Shown: positions 8,421 to 17,918, numbered from the stretch's first letter. The stretch: DNA of 64,000 nt from Pseudomonas sp. Leaf58 (GCF_003627215.1 NZ_CP032677.1:4283501-4347500), one strand, 5' to 3'. The notes: generated by a model from the letters alone, not told the origin. Numbers and translations are program-made.

Positions 8421-8879
8421 ATGATCCTGCAACGCATCTTCGCCCTGGCCCTGCTAGCGGTGTGCGCCGCCCTGGCCGTGATGGCCTGGCCCTACCAAGC
8501 CGCGTTTTCCTATGAACCGGTCGGCCCGCGCGCCTACCCACTGCTGATGCTCGGCCTGATGGGCGTGGGCCTGCTGTACCTGGTGTTCCGCCCCACACCG
8601 ATCGTGCGCAAGGACGACGAACCCGAGCTGGACCGCGAGACCCTGATCAAGATCGCCGCCTGTGTCGGCCTGCTGATCGTCTTCGCCGCCACGTTCGAGC
8701 CGCTGGGCTTCATCCTCAGCGCCATCCTCATTGGCCTGCCCATGGCGCGCCTGTACGGCGGCCGCTGGCTGCACAGCGCCATCGTGGTGGTCGGCATGAG
8801 CGTGTTCCTCTACTGGCTGTTCGACCGTGTGATGGACGTGCCCCTGCCCCTTGGCCTGCTGAGCGTATTGGAGAACTGA
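8421..8879 (+). CDS. tctB: Tricarboxylate transporter small membrane subunit TctB
   Basis: A 152-residue protein with four hydrophobic segments (about residues 5-23, 38-54, 73-90 and 98-130), typical of TctB. It forms the membrane complex with TctA. The ATG at 8421 is preceded by GAGG; in-frame codons further upstream fall within the REPIN and are rejected. It is separated from tctA by only 3 bases. Confidence 0.9.
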   Translation: MILQRIFALALLAVCAALAVMAWPYQAAFSYEPVGPRAYPLLMLGLMGVGLLYLVFRPTPIVRKDDEPELDRETLIKIAACVGLLIVFAATFEPLGFILSAILIGLPMARLYGGRWLHSAIVVVGMSVFLYWLFDRVMDVPLPLGLLSVLEN

Positions 8880-8882
8880 CAC

Positions 8883-10397
8883 ATGGATACCTTGAGCTAC
8901 CTCGGCCAGGGCTTCGGCGTCGCCCTGTCCCCCTACAACCTGGTCACCGCCCTGTGCGGCACCTTGATTGGCACCGTGGTCGGCCTGCTGCCGGGCCTGG
9001 GCCCGATCAACGGCGTAGCCCTGCTGATCCCCATCGCCTTTGCCCTTGGCCTGCCGCCAGAATCAGCACTGATCCTGCTGGCAGCGGTGTACCTGGGCTG
9101 CGAATACGGCGGGCGCATCAGCTCGATCCTGCTGAACATCCCCGGCGAAGCCTCGACGGTGATGACTACCCTCGACGGTTACCCGATGGCCCGCCAAGGC
9201 CTGGCCGGTGTGGCCTTGTCGTTGTCGGCCTGGAGTTCGTTCATCGGCGCTTTTATCGCCACCTGCGGCATGGTGCTGTTCGCCCCACTGCTGGCGAAAT
9301 GGGCCATCGCCTTCGGCCCGGCGGAGTACTTCGTGCTGATGGTGTTCGCCATCGTCTGCCTGGGCGGCATGGCCGGTGACAAACCGCTGAAAACCTTCAT
9401 TGCCGCACTGATCGGCCTGTTCCTGTCGGCGGTCGGTATCGACGCCAACAGTGGCGTGTACCGTTTCACCGGTGACAGCGTGCACCTGGCTGACGGCATC
9501 CAGTTCGTGGTGCTGGTGCTGGGCCTGTTCTCGGTCAGCGAAATCCTGCTGCTGCTGGAAAAGACCCACCATGGTCACCAAGCGGTCAAGGCCACCGGGC
9601 GCATGCTGTTCAACTTCAAGGAAGCGGCCTCGGTATTCGTGGTCAACATCCGCTGCGGCCTGCTGGGCTTCATCATGGGCGTACTGCCGGGTGCCGGCGC
9701 AACGCTGGCCAGTGCCGTAGCCTACATGACCGAGAAGCGCATCGCCGGCGCCAGCGGCAAGTTCGGCAAAGGCGACGCCCGCGGCCTGGCTGCGCCGGAA
9801 ACCGCAATTGGCGCGTCGTGCTGTGGCGCCCTGGTACCGATGCTGACCCTGGGTGTACCGGGCTCGGGCACCACCGCGGTGATGATCGGCGCGCTGACCC
9901 TGTACAACATCACCCCCGGCCCCCTGCTATTTGAACAGCAGCCGGATATCGTTTGGGGGCTGATCGCCTCGTTGTTCATCGCCAACATCATGCTGGTGAT
10001 CCTCAACATCCCGATGATCCGCATCTTCACCCGCATCCTCGCGGTGCCGAACTGGGCGCTGGTGCCAGTGATCGCCATCATCACCGCGATCGGCGTGTAC
10101 GCCGTGCATGCCACCACGTTCGACCTGTTCCTGATGGTCGGCATCGGCATCATGGGCTACATCCTGCGCAAGCTGGACTTCCCGCTGTCGCCGATCCTGC
10201 TCGGTTTCATCCTCGGCGGGCTAATGGAGCAAAACCTGCGCCGAGCACTGTCGATTTCCAACGGTGAACTGGGCATTCTCTGGTCGAGCCCGATCAGCCT
10301 GTCGGTCTGGGTGCTGACCATTTGCATGCTGACCCTGCCGCTGCTGCGTATCTGGCGCAAACGCAGCCTGCAGCGCCGGGCCATGGCCGATGCCTGA
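8883..10397 (+). CDS. tctA: Tricarboxylate transporter large membrane subunit TctA
   Basis: A 504-residue integral membrane protein with about 12 helices. The two family signatures are seen: GLLPGLGPINGVALLIP (about residues 33-49) and GVLPGAGATLASAVAYM (about 264-280), followed by APETAIGASCCGALVPMLTLGVPGSGTTAVM. It imports tricarboxylates with Na+ or H+, fed by TctC. Its stop overlaps the next start by 8 bases (ATGCCTGA), so the downstream AbrB-family protein is translationally coupled. Confidence 0.95.
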   Translation: MDTLSYLGQGFGVALSPYNLVTALCGTLIGTVVGLLPGLGPINGVALLIPIAFALGLPPESALILLAAVYLGCEYGGRISSILLNIPGEASTVMTTLDGYPMARQGLAGVALSLSAWSSFIGAFIATCGMVLFAPLLAKWAIAFGPAEYFVLMVFAIVCLGGMAGDKPLKTFIAALIGLFLSAVGIDANSGVYRFTGDSVHLADGIQFVVLVLGLFSVSEILLLLEKTHHGHQAVKATGRMLFNFKEAASVFVVNIRCGLLGFIMGVLPGAGATLASAVAYMTEKRIAGASGKFGKGDARGLAAPETAIGASCCGALVPMLTLGVPGSGTTAVMIGALTLYNITPGPLLFEQQPDIVWGLIASLFIANIMLVILNIPMIRIFTRILAVPNWALVPVIAIITAIGVYAVHATTFDLFLMVGIGIMGYILRKLDFPLSPILLGFILGGLMEQNLRRALSISNGELGILWSSPISLSVWVLTICMLTLPLLRIWRKRSLQRRAMADA

Positions 10398-11421
10398 TCG
10401 GTCAGTGCCACTGTTCGTCGCGACCGGGCTGGTCGGCCTTGCTGGCGGTTTTGCCGCCAGCAAGGCCGGCTGGCCTTTGCCGTGGATGGTGGGCTCACTG
10501 CTGGCGATTATCCTGGTGCGCTGCCTGACGCCCTGGCAATTGCCGGAAATCCATAATGGGCGCAAATGCGGGCAGTGGATCATCGGCATCGGCATCGGCC
10601 TGCACTTTACCCCAGCGGTGATCGAGCAGGTGGCCAGCCATTTTGCGCTGATCTTCTTCGGCGCATTGTTCACCACCTTGTCCAGCGTGATTAGCGTGTG
10701 GCTGCTACGGCGCACCGGTGAGGACCGCGCTACCGCATTCTTCGCCAGCATGCCCGGCGGTTCGGGGGAGATGGTCAACCTGGGGGCACGCAATGGCGCG
10801 GTGCTCAGCCAAGTGGCGGCGGCGCAGAGCCTGCGCGTGTTGGCGGTGGTGCTGTGCGTGCCGGCGCTGTTCAAGTACTTGCTGGGTGACGGGGTGCCGC
10901 TGAATCACGCCGGCAGCGTCAGCTGGGGCTGGCTGGCGGTCATTGCCCCGTTGGGCGTTGCCGTGGCCTTGCTCTGGCAGCACTTGCGCCAGCCCAACCC
11001 CTGGTTGTTCGGGCCATTGCTGGTGGCGGCCACGCTGAGCCTGGCGGGTAACTTGCAAATCGCCCTGCCCCATGGCGCCAGCCAAGTCGGCCAATGGCTG
11101 ATCGGCAGTGGCCTGGCGTGCCACTTCAACCGGGCGTTCTTCCGCCGGGCACCGTCATTTCTCGGGCGCACCCTGGTGGCCACGGCGTTGTGCATGGCGA
11201 TTGCCGCCAGTGCCGCCTGGGCACTGAGCAGGATGACCACGCTGGACCTGCGTTCGCTGACCCTGGGGATGATGCCAGGCGGGATCGCCGAAATGAGCCT
11301 GACCGCAGAGACCTTGCAACTGTCGGTACCGCTGGTGACGGCGCTGCAGGTGATGCGGCTGCTGTTTGTGCTGTTTCTGGCAGAGCCGTTGTTCCGGCTG
11401 TGGAATGCAAAACCGGAATAA
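10390..11421 (+). CDS. AbrB-family integral membrane protein
   Basis: A 343-residue protein made of two similar halves of membrane helices, each ending in a motif of the type SMPGGSGEMVNLG (about residues 119-131) and MMPGGIAEMSLTAE (about 294-307). This is the AbrB/'AmoA-like' membrane family (Pfam AbrB, PF05145), whose function is unknown; database names such as 'ammonia monooxygenase' are unsupported. It is the last gene of the opdH-tctCBA operon and overlaps tctA by 8 bases. A transport-related or metabolite-sensing accessory role for tricarboxylates is inference from coupling only. Confidence 0.85.
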   Translation: MPDRSVPLFVATGLVGLAGGFAASKAGWPLPWMVGSLLAIILVRCLTPWQLPEIHNGRKCGQWIIGIGIGLHFTPAVIEQVASHFALIFFGALFTTLSSVISVWLLRRTGEDRATAFFASMPGGSGEMVNLGARNGAVLSQVAAAQSLRVLAVVLCVPALFKYLLGDGVPLNHAGSVSWGWLAVIAPLGVAVALLWQHLRQPNPWLFGPLLVAATLSLAGNLQIALPHGASQVGQWLIGSGLACHFNRAFFRRAPSFLGRTLVATALCMAIAASAAWALSRMTTLDLRSLTLGMMPGGIAEMSLTAETLQLSVPLVTALQVMRLLFVLFLAEPLFRLWNAKPE

Positions 11422-11468
11422 CCGCGTCGCCTTCTTCGCAGGCAAGCCCGCGAAGAAGGCGACGCGGT
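11421..11468. terminator. Perfect 19-bp inverted repeat (REP-like) between abrB-type gene and ung
   Basis: Arms 11421-11439 and 11450-11468 are perfectly complementary with a 10-base loop. The loop-proximal part is REP-like (CGCAGGCAAGCCCGCG). It lies between two converging genes and most likely ends both transcripts, although no T-run follows on either side. Confidence 0.65.
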
Positions 11469-11478
11469 GTTTCGCTGC

Positions 11479-12171
11479 TCACAACGGCGGCAACGCCCAG
11501 TTGATCGGCGCCAGCCCACGCTGTTCAAGAAAACTGTTGGTGCGGCTGAAATGCCCACAGCCCAGGAACCCACGGTAAGCCGACAACGGCGACGGATGCA
11601 CCGACTTCAGCACCAGGTGCTTGGTCCCATCAATCAGCTTCTGCTTGCTTTGCGCATGCGCGCCCCACAGCAAAAACACCACGTTCGGGCACTGCTCGCT
11701 AACCACCTGAATGACCCGGTCGGTAAAGAATTCCCAGCCCTTCTTGGCATGCGACGCCGCATTGGCGCGCTCCACCGTCATGGTCGTGTTGAGTAGCAAC
11801 ACGCCCTGCTCAGCCCAGCTTTGCAGGTAGCCATGGCTGGCGATCGGGATATTCAGGTCGCGCTGCAGTTCCTTGTAGATGTTGACCAGCGACGGTGGCG
11901 TGGCCACGCCCGGCTGCACCGAGAAGCACAGGCCATGGGCCTGGCCTGGCCCGTGATACGGGTCCTGACCGAGGATGACCACCTTCACCTGGTCCAGCGG
12001 CGTCGAATTGAGCGCATTGAAGATCAGCGGCCCGGGCGGGTAGATTTCCTTGCCAGCGGCGTACTCATTGCGCAGAAATTCGCGCAACTGGTGCATGTAA
12101 GGCTGGTCGAATTCGGCGCGCAAGGCGGCCTTCCAGCTGGGTTCGAGTTTGATGCGGTCGTCGTCAGTCAT
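11479..12171 (-). CDS. ung: Uracil-DNA glycosylase, family 1
   Basis: A 230-residue enzyme that removes uracil from DNA at the start of base-excision repair. The water-activating motif GQDPYHGP is at residues 68-75 (catalytic Asp70) and the uracil/DNA-binding motif [12 protein letters not shown] is near residue 192, with HFSRTN following. The start ATG at 12171 has a GGAAGG ribosome-binding site; the much longer open frame upstream on this strand is antisense to the next gene and is not coding. Confidence 0.96.
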   Translation of the reverse strand: MTDDDRIKLEPSWKAALRAEFDQPYMHQLREFLRNEYAAGKEIYPPGPLIFNALNSTPLDQVKVVILGQDPYHGPGQAHGLCFSVQPGVATPPSLVNIYKELQRDLNIPIASHGYLQSWAEQGVLLLNTTMTVERANAASHAKKGWEFFTDRVIQVVSEQCPNVVFLLWGAHAQSKQKLIDGTKHLVLKSVHPSPLSAYRGFLGCGHFSRTNSFLEQRGLAPINWALPPL

Positions 12172-12297
12172 GCGGCCTTCCATAAACAATGGCGCGACAC
12201 TAGGTAAGCCCTTCTCGCTTGTCAAACGATCCGACCGACGACCGGCATGTTCGGCCAAGCAAGCCATACTTGTGCGATGACTTGAGCGAGGTAGTCC

Positions 12298-13404
12298 ATG
12301 GCCATTCATTGCGAGGTACTCACCGGCGCCGATGGCGCCCGCATCGGCATCGCCACCCTCGATGCGCCCAAGGCGCTGAATGCCCTTAACCTGCCGATGA
12401 TCGAGGTTTTGGGCAAACAGCTGCACACCTGGGCCCACGACCCAGGCATTGTCTGCGTGCTGCTGCGCGGCAACGGTGCCAGGGCCTTCTGCGCCGGGGG
12501 CGATGTGCGTGCGCTGGTGCAAGCCTGCTACAACCACCCCGGCAGCGTGCCACCGCTGGCCGCCACCTTCTTCGCCGCCGAGTACCGCCTGGACTATGCC
12601 CTGCATACCTACCCCAAGCCGCTGCTGTGCTGGGGCCACGGGCATGTACTGGGCGGTGGCATGGGGCTGCTGCAAGGCGCCAATGTGCGCATCGTCACAC
12701 CCAGCAGCAAGTTGGCCATGCCAGAAATCAGCATCGGCCTGTACCCCGACGTAGGTGCCAGTTGGTTCCTGGCCCGGCTGCCCGGCAAGCTGGGCTTGTT
12801 CCTTGGCCTGACAGGCGCGCCGATCAACGCCCGCGATGCCCTTGACTTGGGCTTGGCCGATCGCTTTCTGGGCGAACACCAGCAAGAAGCGCTGATCGAG
12901 GAATTGCTGCAACTGAATTGGCAGGAGCAGACCGCACTGCAACTGAACAGCCTGCTCAAGGCCGAACAGCACCGTGCCTGCGCCGAATTGCCCGAAGCGC
13001 AGTGGCTGCCACGGCGGCAGGTCATCGACCAACTGCTAGACGTAGCCGATGCTGCCGCAGCCTGGCGAGCGCTGGAGGGGCTCAAGCAGCATGACGACCC
13101 GCTACTGGCGGATGCCGGCCAACGGCTGCATGAGGGTTGCCCGCTGACTGCACACTTGGTGTGGGAACAGATTCGCCGGGCCCGGCACCTGTCGTTGGCG
13201 CAAGTGTTCCAGATGGAATACAGCATGAGCCTGAACTGCTGCCGCCACCCAGAATTCAGCGAAGGCGTGCGGGCCCGCTTGCTGGACAAGGACAACCAAC
13301 CGCGTTGGCACTGGCCCGATGTGGCGCAGGTGCCCGCGGCGGTGGTGGAGGCGCATTTTGCCAAGGCATGGGAAGGCCGCCACCCGCTCGCAGACCTGGG
13401 TTAA
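12298..13404 (+). CDS. Enoyl-CoA hydratase/isomerase family protein, 3-hydroxyisobutyryl-CoA hydrolase type
   Basis: A 368-residue crotonase-fold protein with the extended C-terminal region of the ECH_2 group. The oxyanion-hole segments are [12 protein letters not shown] (about residues 61-72) and [36 protein letters not shown] carries the Glu and Asp typical of 3-hydroxyisobutyryl-CoA hydrolase. That enzyme acts in valine degradation. There are no valine-pathway neighbours here, so the substrate is less certain than the family. The ATG has GAGG upstream. The gene converges on a Tyr-rich lipoprotein gene. Confidence 0.85.
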   Translation: MAIHCEVLTGADGARIGIATLDAPKALNALNLPMIEVLGKQLHTWAHDPGIVCVLLRGNGARAFCAGGDVRALVQACYNHPGSVPPLAATFFAAEYRLDYALHTYPKPLLCWGHGHVLGGGMGLLQGANVRIVTPSSKLAMPEISIGLYPDVGASWFLARLPGKLGLFLGLTGAPINARDALDLGLADRFLGEHQQEALIEELLQLNWQEQTALQLNSLLKAEQHRACAELPEAQWLPRRQVIDQLLDVADAAAAWRALEGLKQHDDPLLADAGQRLHEGCPLTAHLVWEQIRRARHLSLAQVFQMEYSMSLNCCRHPEFSEGVRARLLDKDNQPRWHWPDVAQVPAAVVEAHFAKAWEGRHPLADLG

Positions 13405-13416
13405 TTTCAAGAATAT

Positions 13417-13440
13417 GGGGCTGCCTTGCAGCCCCGCTTT
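13417..13440. terminator. Bidirectional-type terminator hairpin
   Basis: GGGGCTGC-CTT-GCAGCCCC followed by GCTTT lies between the converging enoyl-CoA hydratase-type and lipoprotein genes. Confidence 0.7.
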
Positions 13441-13447
13441 CATTCAC

Positions 13448-13891
13448 CTAGCGCTGCCAGTTACCGCCTTGCCCCTGCCCACGCCGACCCTCCCAGCGCC
13501 CGCCGCCATTCCCCTGCCCTCTGGAGTGCCAGTCGCCATGCTGGTAACGCTGGCTGCCATCCCGATAGTCATGCCGATCGCGGTCACGCCCATAGTCATT
13601 GCGCTGCCGGTTGCCATAGTCATAACGCGGGTTGCCGTGCCATCGGTTCATCCCAGGTTGCGGCTGCGACCGATAAATGGGCGTGGGGTGGTAGTAATAG
13701 CGCGGCGCCGGCTGGTAGTAATAGCGCGGTTGCGGCGTCACGTAATAGCGGTCATAGCGGTAATAACCCGGCGACACATAGCGGTCGCGGGAGTAGTAGT
13801 CCGAACGGTAATAGCCCCCGCTCTCGTAGTACGGGGCGCAGGCGGAAGTCATCAGCCCCAGCAGGGCGATCAACAAAATTCGATAGGACAT
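13448..13891 (-). CDS. Tyr/Arg-rich hypothetical lipoprotein
   Basis: A 147-residue protein with a lipoprotein signal (ILLIALLGLMTSAC, Cys18) followed by a low-complexity mature part rich in Tyr, Arg, Pro and Gly, with repeated YYRYDRYY/RYYYQPAP-type segments and a Gly/Arg/Gln tail. AGGAGG precedes the ATG. It should be anchored in the outer or inner membrane. Similar small Tyr-rich lipoproteins are common in pseudomonads without known function. The composition suggests an extended, perhaps polymer- or surface-binding tail, but this is speculation. Confidence 0.75.
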   Translation of the reverse strand: MSYRILLIALLGLMTSACAPYYESGGYYRSDYYSRDRYVSPGYYRYDRYYVTPQPRYYYQPAPRYYYHPTPIYRSQPQPGMNRWHGNPRYDYGNRQRNDYGRDRDRHDYRDGSQRYQHGDWHSRGQGNGGGRWEGRRGQGQGGNWQR

Positions 13892-14103
13892 GGCGGCCTC
13901 CTGGACCGCTGGAGTGCCCGAACAGCGGCGCTGGCGAGCATCGATGGAAAAAGCGTTCATCGACACTGAATAAGACCGCTGCGGCGAGGTGCAGTGCCAT
14001 TTTTGCAACAATTTGATACAGCTGGAATGCCCCTGAAAAACTTGCAGTCATTTTCCGGTCATCTCACTAGAATGGGCGGCTCGGCACATATCACGGGAAG
14101 ATC

Positions 14104-15585
14104 ATGCCCTCACGTTCCGCTCTGTTTTCACAGCGCTCGCTGATCGTTACCCTGCTGGTACTGTTGGCTTGCGGCTTCCTCGCCACATCACTGCTCAGCT
14201 ACTTTGCCTCGCGCAGCGCCATCCGTGACGGCATCATCAATACCGAGCTGCCGCTGACCTCCGACACGGTCTACTCGGAAATCCAGAAAGACCTGATCCG
14301 CCCGGTGCTGATCGCGTCGATGATGGCCCAGGACACATTCCTGCGTGACTGGGTGCTGTCCGGTGAGCAAGACACCCCGCGCATCACCCGCTACCTGGGC
14401 GAAGTCATGGGCAAGCAGGACACCTTCACCTCGTTCTTCGTGTCCGACCGCTCCCTCACCTACTACCAGGCCAAGGGTGTGCTCAAGCAGATGCAGCCGG
14501 GCACTTGGCGCGATGCCTGGTACTTCCGCCTGCGCGAGCTCAAGGCCCCCTACGAAATCAACGTCGACCTCGACATGGCCAACCAGGACAGCCTGACCGT
14601 GTTCATCAACTACCAGGTGCATGATTACCAGCAGCGCTTCATCGGCGCAGCAGGGGTGGGGCTGAGTGTGTCGTCGGTGGTCAAGCTGATCGACCAGTAC
14701 CAGCAGCGCTACCAGCGCCGGGTACTGTTTACCGATGCCAATGGCAAGGTGTTGCTGACCGGCTCGGCAGGTGGCCCCCATGGCCTGCGGGTTGGCCAGC
14801 AATTGAGCGATAACCCCGAGCTGAGCGATGTACTGGCCCAGCAACGGGTGCCCGGGGCAGGCAGCCATGAGTATCTCGACAGCGACAACCACAGCCACTT
14901 CCTGAACGTGCGCCACCTGCCTGAGCTGGACTGGTACCTGCTGGTGGACAAACGCGAAACTGGCGCCCTGGACCGCATCCGCCACTCGCTGTACCTAAAC
15001 CTGGCGATCTGCACCATGATCACCTTGGTGGTGCTGGCACTGGTGCATGCCATGGTCCGCCGCCACCAGGCCAGCACCGAGGCCCTGGCCACCCTCGACA
15101 GCCTCACCGGCCTGCCCAACCGGCGCAGCTTCGACTTGCTTGCCGCCCAGGCCTTGCAAGAAGCCCAGCGTGCCTGCAGCCCGCTGATTGCGCTGCTGAT
15201 AGACCTGGACCACTTCAAGGTCCTAAATGACACCCACGGCCACCTGGCAGGCGACGAAGTGCTACGCCAATTCGCCAATGTACTGCAGGGTAGCGTTCGC
15301 CAGTCCGATATACTGTGCCGCTGGGGCGGTGAGGAATTTATTGTGTTGCTGCGTGAAGCCGAAGGCCGGCAGGCCCTCGAAGTGGCGGAAAAAATTCGCC
15401 AGCGTACCGAACAGCTGACGTTCAGCTACGACGACCAGCCGCTGCGCCTGACCACCAGCATCGGGCTGAGCAGCCTGCAGCCAGGCGATACCCTGCACGC
15501 CCTGCTGAGCCGCGCCGACCGGGCGCTTTATCGTGCCAAGCAGGCCGGCCGCAACCGAGTCTGCAGTGAAACCCGCCATGACTGA
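14104..15585 (+). CDS. Membrane diguanylate cyclase with periplasmic sensor domain
   Basis: A 493-residue protein: transmembrane helix (about residues 14-35), a dCache-like periplasmic domain (about 36-295), a second helix (about 298-320) and a C-terminal GGDEF domain. The active site is GGEEF at 408-412, and the product-inhibition site RxxD (RQSD, 399-402) lies five residues before it, so the enzyme should make c-di-GMP and be feedback-inhibited. DSLTGLPNRRSF marks the domain start. Its last 8 bases overlap the start of the next small gene (ATGACTGA). The ligand is unknown. Confidence 0.92.
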   Translation: MPSRSALFSQRSLIVTLLVLLACGFLATSLLSYFASRSAIRDGIINTELPLTSDTVYSEIQKDLIRPVLIASMMAQDTFLRDWVLSGEQDTPRITRYLGEVMGKQDTFTSFFVSDRSLTYYQAKGVLKQMQPGTWRDAWYFRLRELKAPYEINVDLDMANQDSLTVFINYQVHDYQQRFIGAAGVGLSVSSVVKLIDQYQQRYQRRVLFTDANGKVLLTGSAGGPHGLRVGQQLSDNPELSDVLAQQRVPGAGSHEYLDSDNHSHFLNVRHLPELDWYLLVDKRETGALDRIRHSLYLNLAICTMITLVVLALVHAMVRRHQASTEALATLDSLTGLPNRRSFDLLAAQALQEAQRACSPLIALLIDLDHFKVLNDTHGHLAGDEVLRQFANVLQGSVRQSDILCRWGGEEFIVLLREAEGRQALEVAEKIRQRTEQLTFSYDDQPLRLTTSIGLSSLQPGDTLHALLSRADRALYRAKQAGRNRVCSETRHD

Positions 15586-15790
15586 CCGCCAACACTGCCC
15601 CGCTTGCGGCGCCCCCAACCAATGCAGCCTGGCCGACCCACGCAGCGCAACCCAGGCCTGCTGGTGCTACGGCGTGACCATCGACCCGGCGGTGCTCCTG
15701 GCCCTGCCCGCCGAGCTGCGCGACAAGGCCTGCCTGTGCCCGCGTTGCGCTGCCGTTGAAGAACAACTCCGATCCCCCGCCCGCCATTGA
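15578..15790 (+). CDS. Small cysteine-rich CWC-type protein
   Basis: A 70-residue protein with CPACGAPNQC near the N-terminus, ACWCYGV in the middle and CLCPRC near the C-terminus, the pattern of the cysteine-rich CWC family (Pfam PF14375), probably metal binding. The ATG overlaps the end of the diguanylate cyclase gene by 8 bases, and the stop lies 8 bases before the rsuA ATG, so the three genes form one tightly packed transcript. Function is unknown. Confidence 0.8.
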   Translation: MTDRQHCPACGAPNQCSLADPRSATQACWCYGVTIDPAVLLALPAELRDKACLCPRCAAVEEQLRSPARH

Positions 15791-15798
15791 CTGTTTCC

Positions 15799-16491
15799 AT
15801 GCGCCTCGACCGTTTCCTCGCCAACCTGCCCAGCCATAACCGCCAACAAGTCCGCCTGATGCTGGCGCAACGCCGCGTGCGGCTGGATGGCCAGGTGGTC
15901 AGCGACCCGCTAGCCGAAGTACGTGAATTCAGCCGCGTGGAGCTGGATGACCAGCTGCTGCAAGCCGGCCGCCCGGCGCGCTACCTGATGCTGCATAAGC
16001 CCACTGGCTGTGTCAGCGCCACCCAGGACCCGCAGCACCGCACCGTGCTCGACCTGCTGCCCGCCGCGTTGCAAGGCGACCTGCACATTGCCGGGCGCCT
16101 GGACTTCAACACCACCGGCCTGATGATTTTGACCAACGATGGCCAGTGGTCACGGCGGCTTACCCAGCCGGCAACCAAACAGCCCAAGCACTATTTGGTG
16201 GAAACCGAGGACGAGATTGGCGTGCACTATGTGGCCAAGTTCCGCGAGGGCTTGTACTTCGCCTTCGAAAACCTCACTACCCTGCCCGCCCAACTGGACA
16301 TACTGGGCCCACGCCAGGCACGGCTGGCGATCGTCGAAGGGCGTTACCACCAGGTCAAGCGCATGTTCGGGCATTTCGACAACAAGGTGGTGGCACTGCA
16401 TCGCGAGAGCATGGGAGCGATTCGGCTGGACCCGGGGTTGGCGCCAGGGGCGTTCCGTGAACTAACTGCGGATGAAATCGCCACTGTCTAG
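15799..16491 (+). CDS. rsuA: 16S rRNA pseudouridine(516) synthase RsuA
   Basis: A 230-residue protein with an N-terminal S4 RNA-binding domain (MRLDRFLANLPSHNRQQVRLML) and a pseudouridine synthase domain with catalytic Asp in GRLDFNTTGLMILTNDG (about residues 98-114). RsuA-type enzymes modify U516 of 16S rRNA. I start at ATG 15799, where the S4 domain begins; a TTG at 15787 in frame would add four residues. It is the third gene of the cyclase-CWC-rsuA transcript. Confidence 0.88.
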   Translation: MRLDRFLANLPSHNRQQVRLMLAQRRVRLDGQVVSDPLAEVREFSRVELDDQLLQAGRPARYLMLHKPTGCVSATQDPQHRTVLDLLPAALQGDLHIAGRLDFNTTGLMILTNDGQWSRRLTQPATKQPKHYLVETEDEIGVHYVAKFREGLYFAFENLTTLPAQLDILGPRQARLAIVEGRYHQVKRMFGHFDNKVVALHRESMGAIRLDPGLAPGAFRELTADEIATV

Positions 16492-16919
16492 GTTGCCTGT
16501 TCCGCCCTTTTCGCGGGCTCGCCCGCTCCAACAGGGTCATCGATAAGTCTGAGGCCTGTGATGCTCCTGTGGGGGCCGGAACAAACAGTAGAGGGTCGTC
16601 CTACGACCGCTCAGCGACAAAAGTCACATTTCCCCCCGAACGGCACTTGCGGGATCGGCAACCCACTGCTTGAATCCAAATCGTCAGTCTGCATGTGACT
16701 ACCAAGTCACGCCCGCAGTCGAAGACACCTTTTGCCGGCCACCCAAAGCCTAGATGCCTTGGGGCACGGCAAATTGCCCGCCTACAACAACATCGTCGAC
16801 GCAAGTGCCAAGGATCGACACAGGGCCCCCCAGACACTCTTCAGGCGAATGCCTACCTGTCATAAAGAACGTGCACCCTAGGTGACGCGAATACCCTTTT
16901 TGCGCCAGGAGTCGATGAC
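16492..16919. other. 428-bp non-coding region before phaG
   Basis: The region holds one REP palindrome (TTCGCGGGCTCGCCCGCTCC, about 16508-16527) after rsuA, then about 350 bp without a convincing gene on either strand. The part next to phaG must contain its promoter and a CAGGAG ribosome-binding site (16905-16910). A GGGGCACGGCAAATTGCC segment near 16761 resembles a sigma-54 promoter, but the GG-GC spacing is one base too long. No clear operator is seen. Confidence 0.6.
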
Positions 16920-17807
16920 ATGAGGCCAGAAATTGCTGTACTTGATATCCAAGGTCAGTATCGGGTTTACACGGAGTTCTATCGCGCGGATGCGGCCGAG
17001 AAGACGATCATCCTGATCAACGGTTCGCTGGCCACTACGGCCTCGTTCGCCCAGACGGTACGGAACCTGCACCCGCAGTTCAACGTAGTGCTGTTCGACC
17101 AACCGTATGCGGGCAAGTCCAAGCCGCACAACCGCCAGGAACGGTTTATCAGCAAGGAGACCGAGGCGCATATCCTCCTTGAGCTGATCGAGCACTTCCA
17201 GGCAGACCACGTGATGTCGTTCTCGTGGGGTGGCGCAAGTACGCTGCTGGCGCTGGCGCATCAGCCGCGGCGGGTGAAGAAGGCGGTAGTAAGCTCTTTC
17301 TCGCCGGTGATCAATGAACCGATGCGCGACTACCTGGACCGTGGCTGCCAGTATCTGGCCGCCTGTGATCGCTATCAGGTCGGCAACCTGGTCAACGACA
17401 CTATCGGCAAGCACCTGCCATCGCTGTTCAAACGTTTCAACTACCGGCATGTCAGCAGCCTGGACAGCCACGAGTACGCGCAAATGCACTTCCACATCAA
17501 TGAAGTATTGCAGCATGACCTGCAGCGGGCCCTGAATGGCGCGCGCAACATCGATATCCCGGTGCTGTTCATCAACGGCGACCGCGACGAGTACACCACG
17601 GTCGAAGATGCCCGGGAGTTCGGCAAGCATGTGGGCAACAGCCAGTTCAGCGTGATCCGTGACGCGGGGCACTTCCTCGACATGGAAACCAAGGCCGCTT
17701 GCGAAAACACCCGCAGCGTCCTGCTCGGTTTCCTCAAACCGACAGTACGCGAGCCACGTCAACGCTACCAGCACGTACAACAGGGGCAGCATGCATTGGC
17801 AATCTGA
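16920..17807 (+). CDS. phaG: (R)-3-hydroxydecanoyl-ACP to CoA transacylase/thioesterase PhaG
   Basis: A 295-residue alpha/beta-hydrolase fold protein related to RhlA. The nucleophile elbow is FSWGGAS with Ser102; DAGHFLD near residue 243 carries the catalytic His, and NGDRDEYT the acid region. PhaG diverts (R)-3-hydroxyacyl groups from fatty-acid synthesis to medium-chain-length polyhydroxyalkanoate when cells grow on sugars or other non-fatty substrates. The length and sequence match PhaG as known from P. putida. It stands alone with a long upstream region, consistent with its own regulated promoter. Confidence 0.93.
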   Translation: MRPEIAVLDIQGQYRVYTEFYRADAAEKTIILINGSLATTASFAQTVRNLHPQFNVVLFDQPYAGKSKPHNRQERFISKETEAHILLELIEHFQADHVMSFSWGGASTLLALAHQPRRVKKAVVSSFSPVINEPMRDYLDRGCQYLAACDRYQVGNLVNDTIGKHLPSLFKRFNYRHVSSLDSHEYAQMHFHINEVLQHDLQRALNGARNIDIPVLFINGDRDEYTTVEDAREFGKHVGNSQFSVIRDAGHFLDMETKAACENTRSVLLGFLKPTVREPRQRYQHVQQGQHALAI

Positions 17808-17918
17808 GCGCATCGGCGCCCTGTAGGTGTTTTGCGCAAGCTGCGGGGTGCCGACAAGCTTTTTTATAACGTGGGCTTCTAATTCGTGCGGGGTTCTGGT
17901 AAAAAGTGCAGCGCAGAC

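Noticed and set aside
12172..13032. Upstream extension of the ung frame (to 13032)
   Set aside because: It is antisense to the enoyl-CoA hydratase-type gene; the good ribosome-binding site and family start are at 12171.
13426..14016. Plus-strand frames opposite the Tyr-rich lipoprotein gene
   Set aside because: Antisense to a gene with AGGAGG and a lipobox; the low-complexity DNA opens several frames.
16755..16780. Possible sigma-54 promoter before phaG
   Set aside because: GG and GC are 13 rather than 12 bases apart, a spacing that normally abolishes sigma-54 recognition.
16601..16837. 78-codon minus-strand frame in the phaG upstream region
   Set aside because: Cys/Arg-rich, no ribosome-binding site, no resemblance to a protein family.
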